64,000 nt of DNA from Halogeometricum limi. GTDB lineage: Archaea; Halobacteriota; Halobacteria; Halobacteriales; Haloferacaceae. Location: assembly GCF_900115785.1 (NCBI RefSeq), contig NZ_FOYS01000005.1:124001-188000 (forward strand), read 5' to 3'. Within the stretch, counting starts at the first letter, position 1. Every line of letters begins with the position of its first letter. A program made the translations under genes and the position numbers. Below, piece after piece: positions 25,237 to 33,671 of the stretch. Below the pieces are notes generated by a model. It saw only the letters and a program-made list of their open reading frames with translations. It did not search any database and was not told where the DNA came from.

Positions 25237-26225
25237 CCGTCAGAATCGGTCTCTGTTCGACCGCGCACCACCACGCTCACTCCTACGCCGACTCGCTCTC
25301 GGACCTCCCGGACGCCGAGTTGGTCGGCGTCACCGAAGTCGGTGACCGCGTCGCGGACGCGCGGGCGGCGGCGGACGACTACGGCGTCGACTACCGCGAC
25401 CCCGACGACCTGTTCGCCGACGTCGACGGCGTCGTCGTCTGTTCGACGAACGCAGACCACCTCGCGTGGGTCGAACGCGCGGCCGACGCCGGCGTCGATA
25501 TCCTCTGTGAGAAACCGCTGGCACCCACCGTTGCCGAGGCCAGAGCGATAGCCGACACCTGCCGGGAGGCGGGCGTGAACGCGGGCGTCGCGATGCCGCT
25601 TCGGTTCAGTCAACCGGTTCGGAACGCGAAGACGGCGATGGAGGACGGTCTGCTCGGTGACCTCCGCTTTCTCAGCGGGACGAATCGCGGGCAGATGCCA
25701 GGCGGGTGGTTCGTCGACGAGGAGGCGTCCGGCGGCGGCGCAGTGATGGACCATTCGGTGCACATCGTCGACGTCGTTCGATGGCTGACCGGCGAGGACG
25801 TCGACGAGGTGTACGCCGAGACCGGAACGAAGTTCCACGACATCGGCGTCGAAGACGTGAACTTCCTCTCGATGACGCTCACCGACGGCACCGAGTTCGT
25901 CCTCGATGGCTCCTGGAGCAAGCCCGACGAGTGGGACTTCTGGGGCGACGCGACCCTCCGACTCGTCGGCAGCGAGGGCGTCGTCTCCGTCGACTGCTTC
26001 GGGCAGAAACTAAAGCAGACCAGCGACGACGCCGACCCGGCCATCCAGTCGGTCTACTGGGGGTCGAACCCCGACGAGGGTCTCGTCCGCGACTTCGTCG
26101 ACGCCGTGCGCGAGGACCGCCCGCCGATGAAGACCGTCGCCGACGCCGTCAACGACGTCGCCGTCGTCGAAGCGGCGTACGAATCGGCCGAGCGAACCGA
26201 GGCCGTCGCCGTCGAGCATCGGTAG
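25233..26225 (+). CDS. Gfo/Idh/MocA-family oxidoreductase (copy 4)
   Basis: A 330-residue oxidoreductase starting at GTG 25233, which overlaps the previous stop. Family marks are VRIGLCSTAHHHAHSY at the N-terminus (the usual GxGxxG is replaced by CSTAH), LCEKPLAPTVAEAR, and ASGGGAVMDHSVHIVDVVRWL in the second domain. It is clearly related to copy 5 on the opposite strand: both share MPGGWFVD, a GGGAV-DH region, VVRWLTGE or VVRWITGE, VLDGSWS, and YWG in the tail. The lack of a canonical dinucleotide motif is shared by both, pointing to a distinct subfamily. Confidence 0.83.
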   Translation: MTVRIGLCSTAHHHAHSYADSLSDLPDAELVGVTEVGDRVADARAAADDYGVDYRDPDDLFADVDGVVVCSTNADHLAWVERAADAGVDILCEKPLAPTVAEARAIADTCREAGVNAGVAMPLRFSQPVRNAKTAMEDGLLGDLRFLSGTNRGQMPGGWFVDEEASGGGAVMDHSVHIVDVVRWLTGEDVDEVYAETGTKFHDIGVEDVNFLSMTLTDGTEFVLDGSWSKPDEWDFWGDATLRLVGSEGVVSVDCFGQKLKQTSDDADPAIQSVYWGSNPDEGLVRDFVDAVREDRPPMKTVADAVNDVAVVEAAYESAERTEAVAVEHR

Positions 26226-26291
26226 CAGAGCGACCCCGCCCGCGAACCGAACGGTCGCGTTTCGGCCGAACCGAACGACCAGACGAACGCG

Positions 26292-27278
26292 CTAGTACGT
26301 GACGGTCACGGGTTCTCCCCGGTCGACGGACTCGTACGCCGCGGCGATGACGGCGGCGGTTCGCACCCCGTCGTCGAGCGACGTCTCCACGGTTGAGTCG
26401 CCGCGAATCGCGGCGACGAAGTCCCGCAACAGCGCGTTGTTCGGGTCGGCACCCCAGTAGATGGATTCGGTGTGTCGTCCGCGGCCCGTGTCGCGTACCC
26501 GGTCGAACTGGTGCCCGAAACAGTCGCCCGACACCGTCTCCGTCGTCCCGACGAGTTCGACGCTGGCGTCCCCCCAGAACGGGTTCTTCTGCGGAGTGCT
26601 CCACGACCCGTCGAGGACGAACGACGCCCCGTTCGAGAGCGTCATCGAGAGGAGGTTCACGTCTTCGACATCGATGTCGTAGAACCGCGTCGCCGTCTCC
26701 GCGTACACTTCGGTGACCTCCTCGCCGGTTATCCACCTGACCACGTCGACGATGTGGTCGGTGTGGTCCGAGACGGCCCCGCCGCCGGACAGGTCGGGGT
26801 CGACGAACCACCCGCCGGGCATCCGACCGCGGTTGACGCCAGAGACGGCCACCAACTCGCCGACCGTCCCGTCCTCGTACCGTTCTTTGAGGCGTCGCAT
26901 CGGACGACTGTACCGTATCGGCATCGCCATGCCGGCGGCGACGCCGCGGTTCTCCCACCGGTCTCGAATCGCCTTCGCCGTCTGGAGCGACGTTCCGAGC
27001 GGTTTCTCGCAGAGCACGGCGACGCGATGGTCGAGTGCGAGCGTCATCAGTTCCTCGTGTCTGGCGGTCGGAGAGCACACCACGACGCCGTCGGCGGCGC
27101 GCATCAGTTGGCGATGCGACATCGCCTCCGTTCCGACGCTGTTCGCCTGCTTGCGGACGCGCGCGCCCGTCTCGCCCGAGACGCCGACGAGGTTCACCTC
27201 CGGAAGTTTCGACAGGAGCGCTGCGTACACCTCTGCGTTGACGTGAGCGGTCGAACAGACGCCGACGTCGACGGTCAC
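26292..27278 (-). CDS. Gfo/Idh/MocA-family oxidoreductase (copy 5)
   Basis: A 328-residue paralogue of copy 4, in tail-to-tail orientation with it (66 nt between stops). It starts VDVGVCSTAHVNAEVY with the same CSTAH variant of the dinucleotide loop; EKP is in LCEKPLGTSLQTAK, and LSGGGAVSDHTDHIVDVVRWI is the second-domain motif. The GTG start overlaps the stop of copy 6 by GTGA, so copy 6 and copy 5 form a leftward operon. Convergent paralogues like this suggest an inverted duplication followed by divergence. Confidence 0.83.
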   Translation of the reverse strand: MTVDVGVCSTAHVNAEVYAALLSKLPEVNLVGVSGETGARVRKQANSVGTEAMSHRQLMRAADGVVVCSPTARHEELMTLALDHRVAVLCEKPLGTSLQTAKAIRDRWENRGVAAGMAMPIRYSRPMRRLKERYEDGTVGELVAVSGVNRGRMPGGWFVDPDLSGGGAVSDHTDHIVDVVRWITGEEVTEVYAETATRFYDIDVEDVNLLSMTLSNGASFVLDGSWSTPQKNPFWGDASVELVGTTETVSGDCFGHQFDRVRDTGRGRHTESIYWGADPNNALLRDFVAAIRGDSTVETSLDDGVRTAAVIAAAYESVDRGEPVTVTY

Positions 27279-28300
27279 AGCGACTCCTCCGCGAGAGCGA
27301 CCGGTCGCCCCTCGTCGACGGACCGGCGGACGGCGGCGGCGACGCGGGACGGGTGCTCCGGGTGGACTCCCGGAACCGAACTCGGTTCCTCGCCGAGTCG
27401 TTCGACGAACGCTCGCAGGAGTCGGCCGCGACAGTCGTCCTCCGGCGGGTCGACGCGTTTCGCGCCTCCCCCGTTTCTGAGTGCCGTCGACGCGTCGTGT
27501 TCGTCGAAGTCGAGGCGGCCGTGGTCACCGCTGTACTCGACTTCGAGGCGCGGTTCCGGCGTGCACGCACCGCTCCACGTCGCTTCGACCGTCGCACGCC
27601 CGCCGTCTCGAAACGAGAGAACCGCGTGTGCATGGTCGGTTCGCGCATCGGTCTGCGCCCGCGCGAACACCCGACCGACGGTGCCGAACGTCCACTCCAG
27701 CACGTCGGCGTCGTGCGCGAGCACCGAACACAGGGCATCGATGGGCGTCGGGGCGGCGGCGACGCCGGCGTACGAACAGTTCCACCCGACGGGCTCGAAC
27801 GGTGCGGTTCGTTTGATTCGAGCGACGCCGACCGACCCGATGTCACCCGCTTCGACGGCCGATCGAAGGTGGCCGTACAGCCGAGAGTGTCGGTGTGGCG
27901 ACGCCGTCAGTAGCCACCCGTCGCTCGCTGCGGCCCGCGAGACGAGTCGGTCGAGACGCGTCTCGTCGAGGGCGAACGGCGGGTCACAGCGAACCGGAAC
28001 GTCCGCGTCCAACGCGGCGTCGACGGCGTCGCCGTGGGCCGCGCCCGGTCCACAGACGTCGACGCCGTCGATGGCCGCCGATTCGAGTGCCTGCGCGACC
28101 GATTCGTACCGTTCCACGTCGCCGTCGCCGTCTCTGTCGCCGTCGTCTTCGACGCCTCCGCCCTCGGCAGTCGAATCGTCGCCCTCGGCCGTCGGGTCGC
28201 CGCCGACGACTCCGACGAGAACCGCGTCGTCGAAGCGGGCGTACCGTTCGGTGTGGCCTCGCACCGCCGGCCCGCTTCCGACCGCGACGATTCTTCGCAT
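27275..28300 (-). CDS. Gfo/Idh/MocA-like protein lacking the EKP motif (copy 6)
   Basis: A 341-residue member with a weak Rossmann start (RRIVAVGSGPAVRGHTERY). Where the other five copies have EKP, this one reads VRCDPPFALDET, so the catalytic-loop lysine is absent. It also has an acidic low-complexity insertion (GGDPTAEGDDSTAEGGGVED and more Asp/Gly) at about residues 35-60. The C-terminal domain still reads like the family (ARAQTDARTDHAHAVLSFRDGG). It is cotranscribed with copy 5, with a GTTTATC box about 27 nt before the ATG at 28300. It may be a non-catalytic partner or a decaying paralogue. Confidence 0.75.
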   Translation of the reverse strand: MRRIVAVGSGPAVRGHTERYARFDDAVLVGVVGGDPTAEGDDSTAEGGGVEDDGDRDGDGDVERYESVAQALESAAIDGVDVCGPGAAHGDAVDAALDADVPVRCDPPFALDETRLDRLVSRAAASDGWLLTASPHRHSRLYGHLRSAVEAGDIGSVGVARIKRTAPFEPVGWNCSYAGVAAAPTPIDALCSVLAHDADVLEWTFGTVGRVFARAQTDARTDHAHAVLSFRDGGRATVEATWSGACTPEPRLEVEYSGDHGRLDFDEHDASTALRNGGGAKRVDPPEDDCRGRLLRAFVERLGEEPSSVPGVHPEHPSRVAAAVRRSVDEGRPVALAEESL

Positions 28301-28390
28301 GAGCCTGCGTACCACATTGTCTCTGATAAACGTTGTGCCCGCCGACTGCGCGACGTGTGGCGATTTCGTCGCGCGTTCCGGCCGGGTCGT

Positions 28391-29146
28391 TCACACCGCG
28401 CCGACGAGTTCTCGAACCCGCGCCGCACTCTCCGTCAGCGTCGTCGCCGGGTCCGTCGTCAGTCCGTTCTCGTGTATCAGCCACGAGACGTCGGCGTCTG
28501 CGGCCGCGCGAGCGCAGGCGTCGACGTCGACGACGCCCTCGCCTAACTCGACGTGAAGCGACTCGTCGTCGCCGGGGACGGTGTCGGTGAGGTGGACGAG
28601 CGAGATTCGGTCGGCGTACCGGTCGAGATACGTCGTCGGGTCGACGCCGCCGTGGCGCGCGAGTCCGACGTCGAACTCCAGGTCGAGACGGCCGTCGGTG
28701 TCGGCTGCGAACGCGTCGTACGCCGTGTCGAACTCGCCGTCTCGCTCGGCGAACTCGTAGGCGTGGTTGTGGTAGTGCGTCTCGAAGCCGTCGTCTGTCA
28801 GACGGGCGGCGAGCGCGGAGAGCTCGGCGGCCGCCTCGTCGACGCCCGTCTCGGATGCGAACGCCGCGTCGCCGTACGTCGGGACGACGATGCGCTCACA
28901 GCCGAGTTCTCCGTAGGCGTCGACGACGGACTCGTAGTCGTCTCGTAGCGCGTCGAGCGGGACGTGTGCACCGACGGCTTCGAGTCCCGTCTCCGAGAGG
29001 GTGTCCGCGACGGACGCGGCCGAGTTCCCCGCCAGACCGGCGAACTCGACGCCTTCGTACGCGGTGTCTGCGACGCGGCGGAGCGTCTCGGTCAGCGTGC
29101 CGTCGAGTTCGCGGAGCGTGTAGAGCTGAATCGCTGGTCGAACCAT
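28391..29146 (-). CDS. Sugar phosphate isomerase/epimerase-like TIM barrel (copy 2)
   Basis: A 251-residue xylose-isomerase-like TIM barrel. It begins VRPAIQLYTLRELDGTL, and has HYHNHAYEF, LDLEFDVGLARHGGVDP, ISLVHLTDTVPGDD and WLIHENG, the segments that supply the metal-binding Glu, Asp and His residues in this superfamily. This QLYT...HNHAYEF pattern is common in enzymes next to Gfo/Idh/MocA proteins. ATG 29146 was preferred over an upstream GTG at 29170 because the conserved first strand begins there. It lies 90 nt upstream of copies 6 and 5 on the same strand. Confidence 0.85.
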   Translation of the reverse strand: MVRPAIQLYTLRELDGTLTETLRRVADTAYEGVEFAGLAGNSAASVADTLSETGLEAVGAHVPLDALRDDYESVVDAYGELGCERIVVPTYGDAAFASETGVDEAAAELSALAARLTDDGFETHYHNHAYEFAERDGEFDTAYDAFAADTDGRLDLEFDVGLARHGGVDPTTYLDRYADRISLVHLTDTVPGDDESLHVELGEGVVDVDACARAAADADVSWLIHENGLTTDPATTLTESAARVRELVGAV

Positions 29147-29317
29147 CTCGGGACGGACGTCGTGAGCCACTCACATAGCCGTTCCGACGTTTCTCACCGA
29201 GGCACCGTTTTCGCCGCGACGGTCGGTGTCCCCGGACCGTCTCGACGCGACGGTCAGTCTCCTCGATTCCGTCGGAGAAACCACTAAGCACCCCGCCGTC
29301 GTGGTTATCGACGACGG

Positions 29318-29698
29318 ATGAAAGAGATACAGACAGACGCGGCACCAGCGAGTATCGGCCCCTTCTCACAGGGAATCGTCGACGACGGACGAATCTTCGT
29401 CTCCGGGCAGGGTCCCGTCGACCCGGACACGGGCGACGTGGTCAGCGACGACATCGGTGAACAGACCGCTCGAACGCTGGAGAACGTCGCGGCGGTCCTC
29501 GAAGCGGGCGGAAGTTCGCTCGACAGCGTCGTGAAGACGACCGTGTTCGTCACCGACATGTCGGACTACGACGCCGTCAACGAGGTGTACCAGACGTACG
29601 TGAGCGACCCGTACCCCGCGCGCAGTGCGGTCGAAGTCGCGGCCCTCCCAATCGATATCGGCGTCGAGATAGAGGTAATCGCGTCGGTCGAATCCTGA
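29318..29698 (+). CDS. ridA: RidA/YjgF-family enamine/imine deaminase
   Basis: A 126-residue protein of the Rid family, which hydrolyses reactive enamine/imine intermediates made by PLP enzymes to 2-oxo products and ammonia. Recognisable parts are ASIGPFSQGIVDDGRIFVSGQGPVDP, the central TARTLENVAAVLEAGG, VVKTTVFVTDM, and the C-terminal YPARSAVEVAALP with the catalytic Arg. It is convergent with a SelA-like PLP enzyme, 71 nt between stops, which could generate such an enamine. RidA genes are also common housekeeping genes, so the link is tentative. Confidence 0.9.
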   Translation: MKEIQTDAAPASIGPFSQGIVDDGRIFVSGQGPVDPDTGDVVSDDIGEQTARTLENVAAVLEAGGSSLDSVVKTTVFVTDMSDYDAVNEVYQTYVSDPYPARSAVEVAALPIDIGVEIEVIASVES

Positions 29699-29769
29699 GT
29701 TCGGTGGTTCGCGGTGCGGAAAGTCGGTGACCGCGGCGGCACCGTCGTCTATGGCGGTGCCATCGTCGT

Positions 29770-30981
29770 CTACGTCGTCGCCTCCCGAATCCGTTCTGCG
29801 ACGTACGCCGCCTCGTCGTCGGTGAGACACATCGGATTGACCGTGAACCCACCGTCCGAGAGGTCGTCGGACCCGACGAAGATTCGCGGGGTCTCCGTCC
29901 TGAGCGACCCGACGAGTTCGACGGCGTCGACGGCGGCGGCCTCGGGGTCGACGTCGACGTACGTTTCGGGTGCGACCATGAGTTTCCCGCCCGGTTCGCG
30001 CCTCGTCGTCACGCCCGGAATGTCGGCTAACCCCTCTTCGACGATGGCGAGTCGCGCCTCCCACTCGGCGTCCAGTTCGGTCTGGTCCTCTTCGAGGAAC
30101 GCCTCCAACGCGGCGATGAGGCCGACGAGTTCCTCTTTGCCTACTTTCAGCGGTCGCCCGATTCCCTGTCGGGGGACGCCGTCGAGAGCGTCTTTGTCGA
30201 ACAGTTCCGTCGGCGGTTCCCAGACGGACTCGGCGACGTGCATGTCGAGGTGTTGGAGGGCGGCAGAGCGGACGTACTCTCGTTTTCCCGCGAGGATGCC
30301 GGTGGTCTGCGGCCCGCGGATGGCCTTGCCACCGCTGAAGACGACCATGTCCGCGCCCGCCTCGACGAACGCGGAGAGGTTCTCTCGGGGCGGCACTTCC
30401 GCGGCGGCGTCGACGATGACCGGGACGTCGTGTTCGTGTGCGACGTCGACGACGTCCTCCAGCGGCGGCGTACTGAACACCTTCTGCATGTAGCCGACGG
30501 CGACGGTGTCGTCCGTGATGGCGTCGGCCAGTTCCCACGGTTCCGTGCTGTTCGACCCCGTCCCGAGGTAGTTGTCGTTGTTGCCGACGTCGACGATTTC
30601 CGCTCCCGCCGCCCGGAACGCGTGGTCGTAGCCGTTGCGGTGCGTCCGCGGCATCACTATCTCGTTCGGGACTCCGTCCGTGTCCGGAAGCCGCGCCATC
30701 GTCCCCAGGTCGTCGCCGGCGATGGCGGCCGCCGCGGCGAGCGTCATGCAGGCCGCCGCCCCGCTACCGACGTAGCCCGCCTCCGCTCCGGTCACCTCAG
30801 AGATGAGTTCGCCCGCTCGAACTTGGAGGTCCGACAGTCGGGCGAACGCCTCCGCGGCGCGACTCATCGCCTCGACCGCTTCGGGTCGGATGAGGCTCCC
30901 GCCGATTCGCGTCTTCGTTCCCGCCGCGTTGACGACGCGCGGGACGCCGAGCTCTTCGTAGACGGTCGTTTCGTCTTCCAT
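29770..30981 (-). CDS. SelA-like PLP-dependent enzyme
   Basis: A 403-residue fold-type I PLP protein of the family annotated as selenocysteine-synthase-like (SelA-like). It has YEELGVPRVVNAAGTKTRIGG at the N-terminus, the conserved AGYVGSGAAACMTLAAAA, VPVIVDAAAEVPP with the PLP-pyridine Asp, and the Schiff-base lysine in DMVVFSGGKAIRGPQTTG. It lacks the N-terminal domain of true SelA and no tRNA-Sec is nearby. Characterised non-SelA members are ammonia-lyases such as D-glucosaminate-6-phosphate ammonia-lyase. In this sugar region a deaminating or dehydrating sugar enzyme is likely; the substrate is inferred. Confidence 0.82.
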   Translation of the reverse strand: MEDETTVYEELGVPRVVNAAGTKTRIGGSLIRPEAVEAMSRAAEAFARLSDLQVRAGELISEVTGAEAGYVGSGAAACMTLAAAAAIAGDDLGTMARLPDTDGVPNEIVMPRTHRNGYDHAFRAAGAEIVDVGNNDNYLGTGSNSTEPWELADAITDDTVAVGYMQKVFSTPPLEDVVDVAHEHDVPVIVDAAAEVPPRENLSAFVEAGADMVVFSGGKAIRGPQTTGILAGKREYVRSAALQHLDMHVAESVWEPPTELFDKDALDGVPRQGIGRPLKVGKEELVGLIAALEAFLEEDQTELDAEWEARLAIVEEGLADIPGVTTRREPGGKLMVAPETYVDVDPEAAAVDAVELVGSLRTETPRIFVGSDDLSDGGFTVNPMCLTDDEAAYVAERIREATT

Positions 30982-31074
30982 GTTCTGTCTGCTATCGTCT
31001 GCGTGCCCGCCGGTTATGAAACATCGGGACGTTCACTCGACTGAGAGTCGTCGGTACGTCCGTCGGGTCGAGGG

Positions 31075-32169
31075 TCAGCGCCCGCCGTTCGTCTCGGTGC
31101 CGCGGACGTCGCCGTCGGGCGTTACGTCGCCGACGGCCGAGAGACCGCCGTACGTCGCCGCCACGAACGTCGCGTCGACCGTCTCGCCGGGTTCGAGCGT
31201 CTTCACCGTCTCCGTCTCGCGTTGGCCGGGCGTGTCGCCGGGGTACGCCGTGGTCGGTTCGAGACCGACGTTGTACGTCCTGTTCCAGAACGGTGACTCC
31301 GCGTACCCGCCGAACGGCTGCCAGTACCACAGCGACTCGAACGGGTCCGTCGGGAACCGGAGCGCGAACCCCAAGTCGAGGTCCGGGTTGGTCAGCGCGT
31401 ACCAGCCGTCTTCGAGGTCCAACGCGTACGCGAGGTCGTGAATCTCGGCGTCTCGGTCGGGGATGTCGGTTGCCAAATCGACCTCTCCGCCGTCGTCGCC
31501 GGGGGCGGCGGGCCAGTCGAACTCGGCACCGCTCCGGAGACGGCGGTTCGGGTAGGCGTCCCCGTACTCCTCGACCACACCACGCTCGGCGGGGACGTCC
31601 AACCGTGCGCCCGGCGCGAGCAACGGTTCGCCGAGTGCGACGTGCTGCTGCCAGACGTAGTCGAGTTCGACGCCGCCGAGGTTCGTGACTGACTCCTCGA
31701 TTCGGAGGCGCGACTCGCCGGCGCGGAGCGTGAGTTCGCGCTCCACCTCGAACGGATATCTGACGAGTTCGACGGTCAGTCGAACGGTCACGGCGTCGTC
31801 GTCGGCGCGGACGACCGAGGCGTCCCACGGGAGGAGCGCGCTCTCGCCGTGGAGTCCGTACGCGCTCCCGGCGATGTCGTGACCGCCGCCGGCGTTCGGG
31901 AGGTTCGTCTGCCACCCGCCGGGGTAGTGGTCGTTCCACGTCGAGTTCGCCTCCGCCGGGAGGTACCGGTCTTCGGGCGGGTGCCAGTTGTGCGGGGTGT
32001 GCCACAGGACGTCGACGTCGGTACGCTTGTCGCGGAGCGAGACGATGTCTCCGCCTTTCTCCGGGAGGAGCACGACCCGGAGGTGGGTGTTCTCCAAGAG
32101 GACGGCGTCGAGTCCGCGGTACGCGAAGTCCGTCGAGACGCGGACGCTACTGTTCCAGTCTGGGCGCAT
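31075..32169 (-). CDS. Aldose 1-epimerase-like (DUF4432-type) protein
   Basis: A 364-residue galactose-mutarotase-like beta-sandwich protein. It contains LRVVLLPEKGGDIVSLRDKRTDVDVLWHTP near the N-terminus and PGGWQTNLPNAGGGHDIAGSAYGLHGE, with the His-rich catalytic-like region seen in aldose epimerases. The size and sequence are closest to the DUF4432 group, in which activity is mostly unproven. A TTATCG box is about 27 nt before the ATG. It is 93 nt upstream of the SelA-like gene on the same strand, so they may be cotranscribed. Confidence 0.75.
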   Translation of the reverse strand: MRPDWNSSVRVSTDFAYRGLDAVLLENTHLRVVLLPEKGGDIVSLRDKRTDVDVLWHTPHNWHPPEDRYLPAEANSTWNDHYPGGWQTNLPNAGGGHDIAGSAYGLHGESALLPWDASVVRADDDAVTVRLTVELVRYPFEVERELTLRAGESRLRIEESVTNLGGVELDYVWQQHVALGEPLLAPGARLDVPAERGVVEEYGDAYPNRRLRSGAEFDWPAAPGDDGGEVDLATDIPDRDAEIHDLAYALDLEDGWYALTNPDLDLGFALRFPTDPFESLWYWQPFGGYAESPFWNRTYNVGLEPTTAYPGDTPGQRETETVKTLEPGETVDATFVAATYGGLSAVGDVTPDGDVRGTETNGGR

Positions 32170-32573
32170 ACGTCCGTTCTACACGACAGGCGATAACAAC
32201 CTTGGGGTCTTCGGCTCCCGATAGTCGGTGAGCGTCCGCGGTCTCTTCGTGTCGAGGTTTCGGTCGATTCCCGCACTCCAAAATCTAAGTATTTAACATT
32301 ATGTTATGCGTGTAAATCGCCCCAAGTGCATCATGAACTATCATGTCTCGGTTTTGTGTGTCGATATAGATGATTGATTGGAAATGAAGTCGGTTTATCG
32401 AAAATACCACATTAAGAATAGAGGAAAATAGTGTGTCAAAAATCTAATAATAACCCTTCGACGGAAGTAATAATACAATTTGGTGCCACTTCGTGGCCGA
32501 ATCTGTCCCATTGTGGTGCGCGGTGTTCCCCTCTCGGAGAAGCACTTTTGTATGTGTCTGTCTCACACGGAAC
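32170..32573. other. AT-rich intergenic region
   Basis: 404 bases without a supported gene between two divergent starts. Composition drops to AT-rich from about 32280 to 32480. It contains a 13-bp palindrome TAACAT-T-ATGTTA (32294-32306) and several A/T runs. TATA-like CTTTTGTAT (32546-32554) precedes the next gene by about 27 nt. No transposon ends, tRNA or repeat array was seen. Confidence 0.6.
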
Positions 32574-32936
32574 ATGGGCCGTAGTTCGCAGTTCGAACGG
32601 CAGCTACAACTCTGGAGCGTACGCGGCGTCAACGTTCCGACCGCTCTCGTGACGGTGGCGATGACCGGTCTCTTGGTGTTCGCCGCGACGCGCGATCCGT
32701 CGGTGACGGCGATGGACGGGGTGTTCATCGTCGCGACCATCGCGCTCTACGTCGTGGGGACGGTAGACCGGTTTCGGACCTGTGGCTCGTTTCGGACCGC
32801 CGGTATCGCACTGGTCGGGTCCTGTGGCGGGTACTTGTTGTTGACTGCGGCGCGAGACGCTGACATCGTCGTCGGTGGGTATCTGCTCTTCGCGCTCCTG
32901 ATTCTCGTCTCCCAGAGAGCGGGGCTGATAGAGTGA
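32574..32936 (+). CDS. Small integral membrane protein
   Basis: A 120-residue protein with about four hydrophobic helices (VPTALVTVAMTGLLVFAAT; MDGVFIVATIALYVVGTV; FRTAGIALVGSCGGYLLLTA; GGYLLFALLILVS). I do not recognise a family. The ATG has CTTTTGTAT about 27 nt upstream, consistent with a leaderless transcript. Its stop overlaps the GTG start of the MocA-like nucleotidyltransferase (GTGA), so both are made from one message. A role near the molybdenum system is only suggested by this linkage. Confidence 0.7.
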   Translation: MGRSSQFERQLQLWSVRGVNVPTALVTVAMTGLLVFAATRDPSVTAMDGVFIVATIALYVVGTVDRFRTCGSFRTAGIALVGSCGGYLLLTAARDADIVVGGYLLFALLILVSQRAGLIE

Positions 32937-33598
32937 CCGAGTCGGACGGCAACGGGGCCGCTCCAACCGACGGAGAGACGCACCCGACTGTCGGCGGCGT
33001 CGTCCTCGCGGCGGGCCTCGGCTCTCGGTTCGAGGCAGGTAACAAACTCCTCGAACCGTTCGACGGCAGACCGGTCGTCGACCACGTCGTCCGAACGGCG
33101 CGCGCCTCGACGGTGGACGCCACCGCCGTCGTGGTCGGACACGAGGCCGAGTCGGTGCGTGCGGTCGTCGCGCGTCCCGAGGTTACGGTTCTGCACAACG
33201 ACGCCTACGTTCAGGGACAGAGCCGTTCGGTGCGGCGGGGAATCGCGTTCGCGCAGGACCGAAACTGGGACGCTGTCGTGTTTCTCTTGGGCGACATGCC
33301 ACTCCTCCGTGCGCCGACCGTCGACCGACTCGTCGAAGCGTTTCGTGAGGGGGACGAGCGTATCGTCGCGCCGTGTTATCGGGGGTGTAGGGGAAATCCG
33401 GTGCTGTTCGGCGCTCGCTGGTTCGGGGCGTTGTCGCGTCTCGACGGTGACCGAGGCGGCCGGGACCTCCTCCAGAACGGTCGAGACGTCCGACTTGTCG
33501 ACGTCGACGACGCGGGGATTCTGCGGGACGTCGACACCCGGTCGGACCTTCGCCGATACACCGACGGACGCAGGGACGGCCGGTCGAACGATGGGTAG
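32933..33598 (+). CDS. MocA-like molybdenum cofactor nucleotidyltransferase
   Basis: A 221-residue NTP-transferase similar to MocA (CTP:molybdopterin cytidylyltransferase). The nucleotide-binding signature is VGGVVLAAGLGSRFEAGNKLLEPFDG; VVFLLGDMPLLRAPTVDRLV is the metal/nucleotide segment and IVAPCYRGCRGNPVLFGARW the substrate region, as in MocA. Such proteins convert molybdopterin into the dinucleotide form used by xanthine-dehydrogenase-type enzymes, and one such enzyme is encoded about 18-25 kb to the right. It begins at a GTG overlapping the membrane-protein stop. A GlmU/MobA relative is a less likely alternative. Confidence 0.8.
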   Translation: MTESDGNGAAPTDGETHPTVGGVVLAAGLGSRFEAGNKLLEPFDGRPVVDHVVRTARASTVDATAVVVGHEAESVRAVVARPEVTVLHNDAYVQGQSRSVRRGIAFAQDRNWDAVVFLLGDMPLLRAPTVDRLVEAFREGDERIVAPCYRGCRGNPVLFGARWFGALSRLDGDRGGRDLLQNGRDVRLVDVDDAGILRDVDTRSDLRRYTDGRRDGRSNDG

Positions 33599-33671
33599 AC
33601 TCTCGACACTCGGTACCGAGGCACGAACATATTTGAAGCCCTCTCCCGATACTACCGACGTGACAGCGACG

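Noticed and set aside
29770-30981. True selenocysteine synthase (SelA)
   Set aside because: The N-terminal SelA domain and tRNA-Sec are absent, and archaea use a different selenocysteine route.
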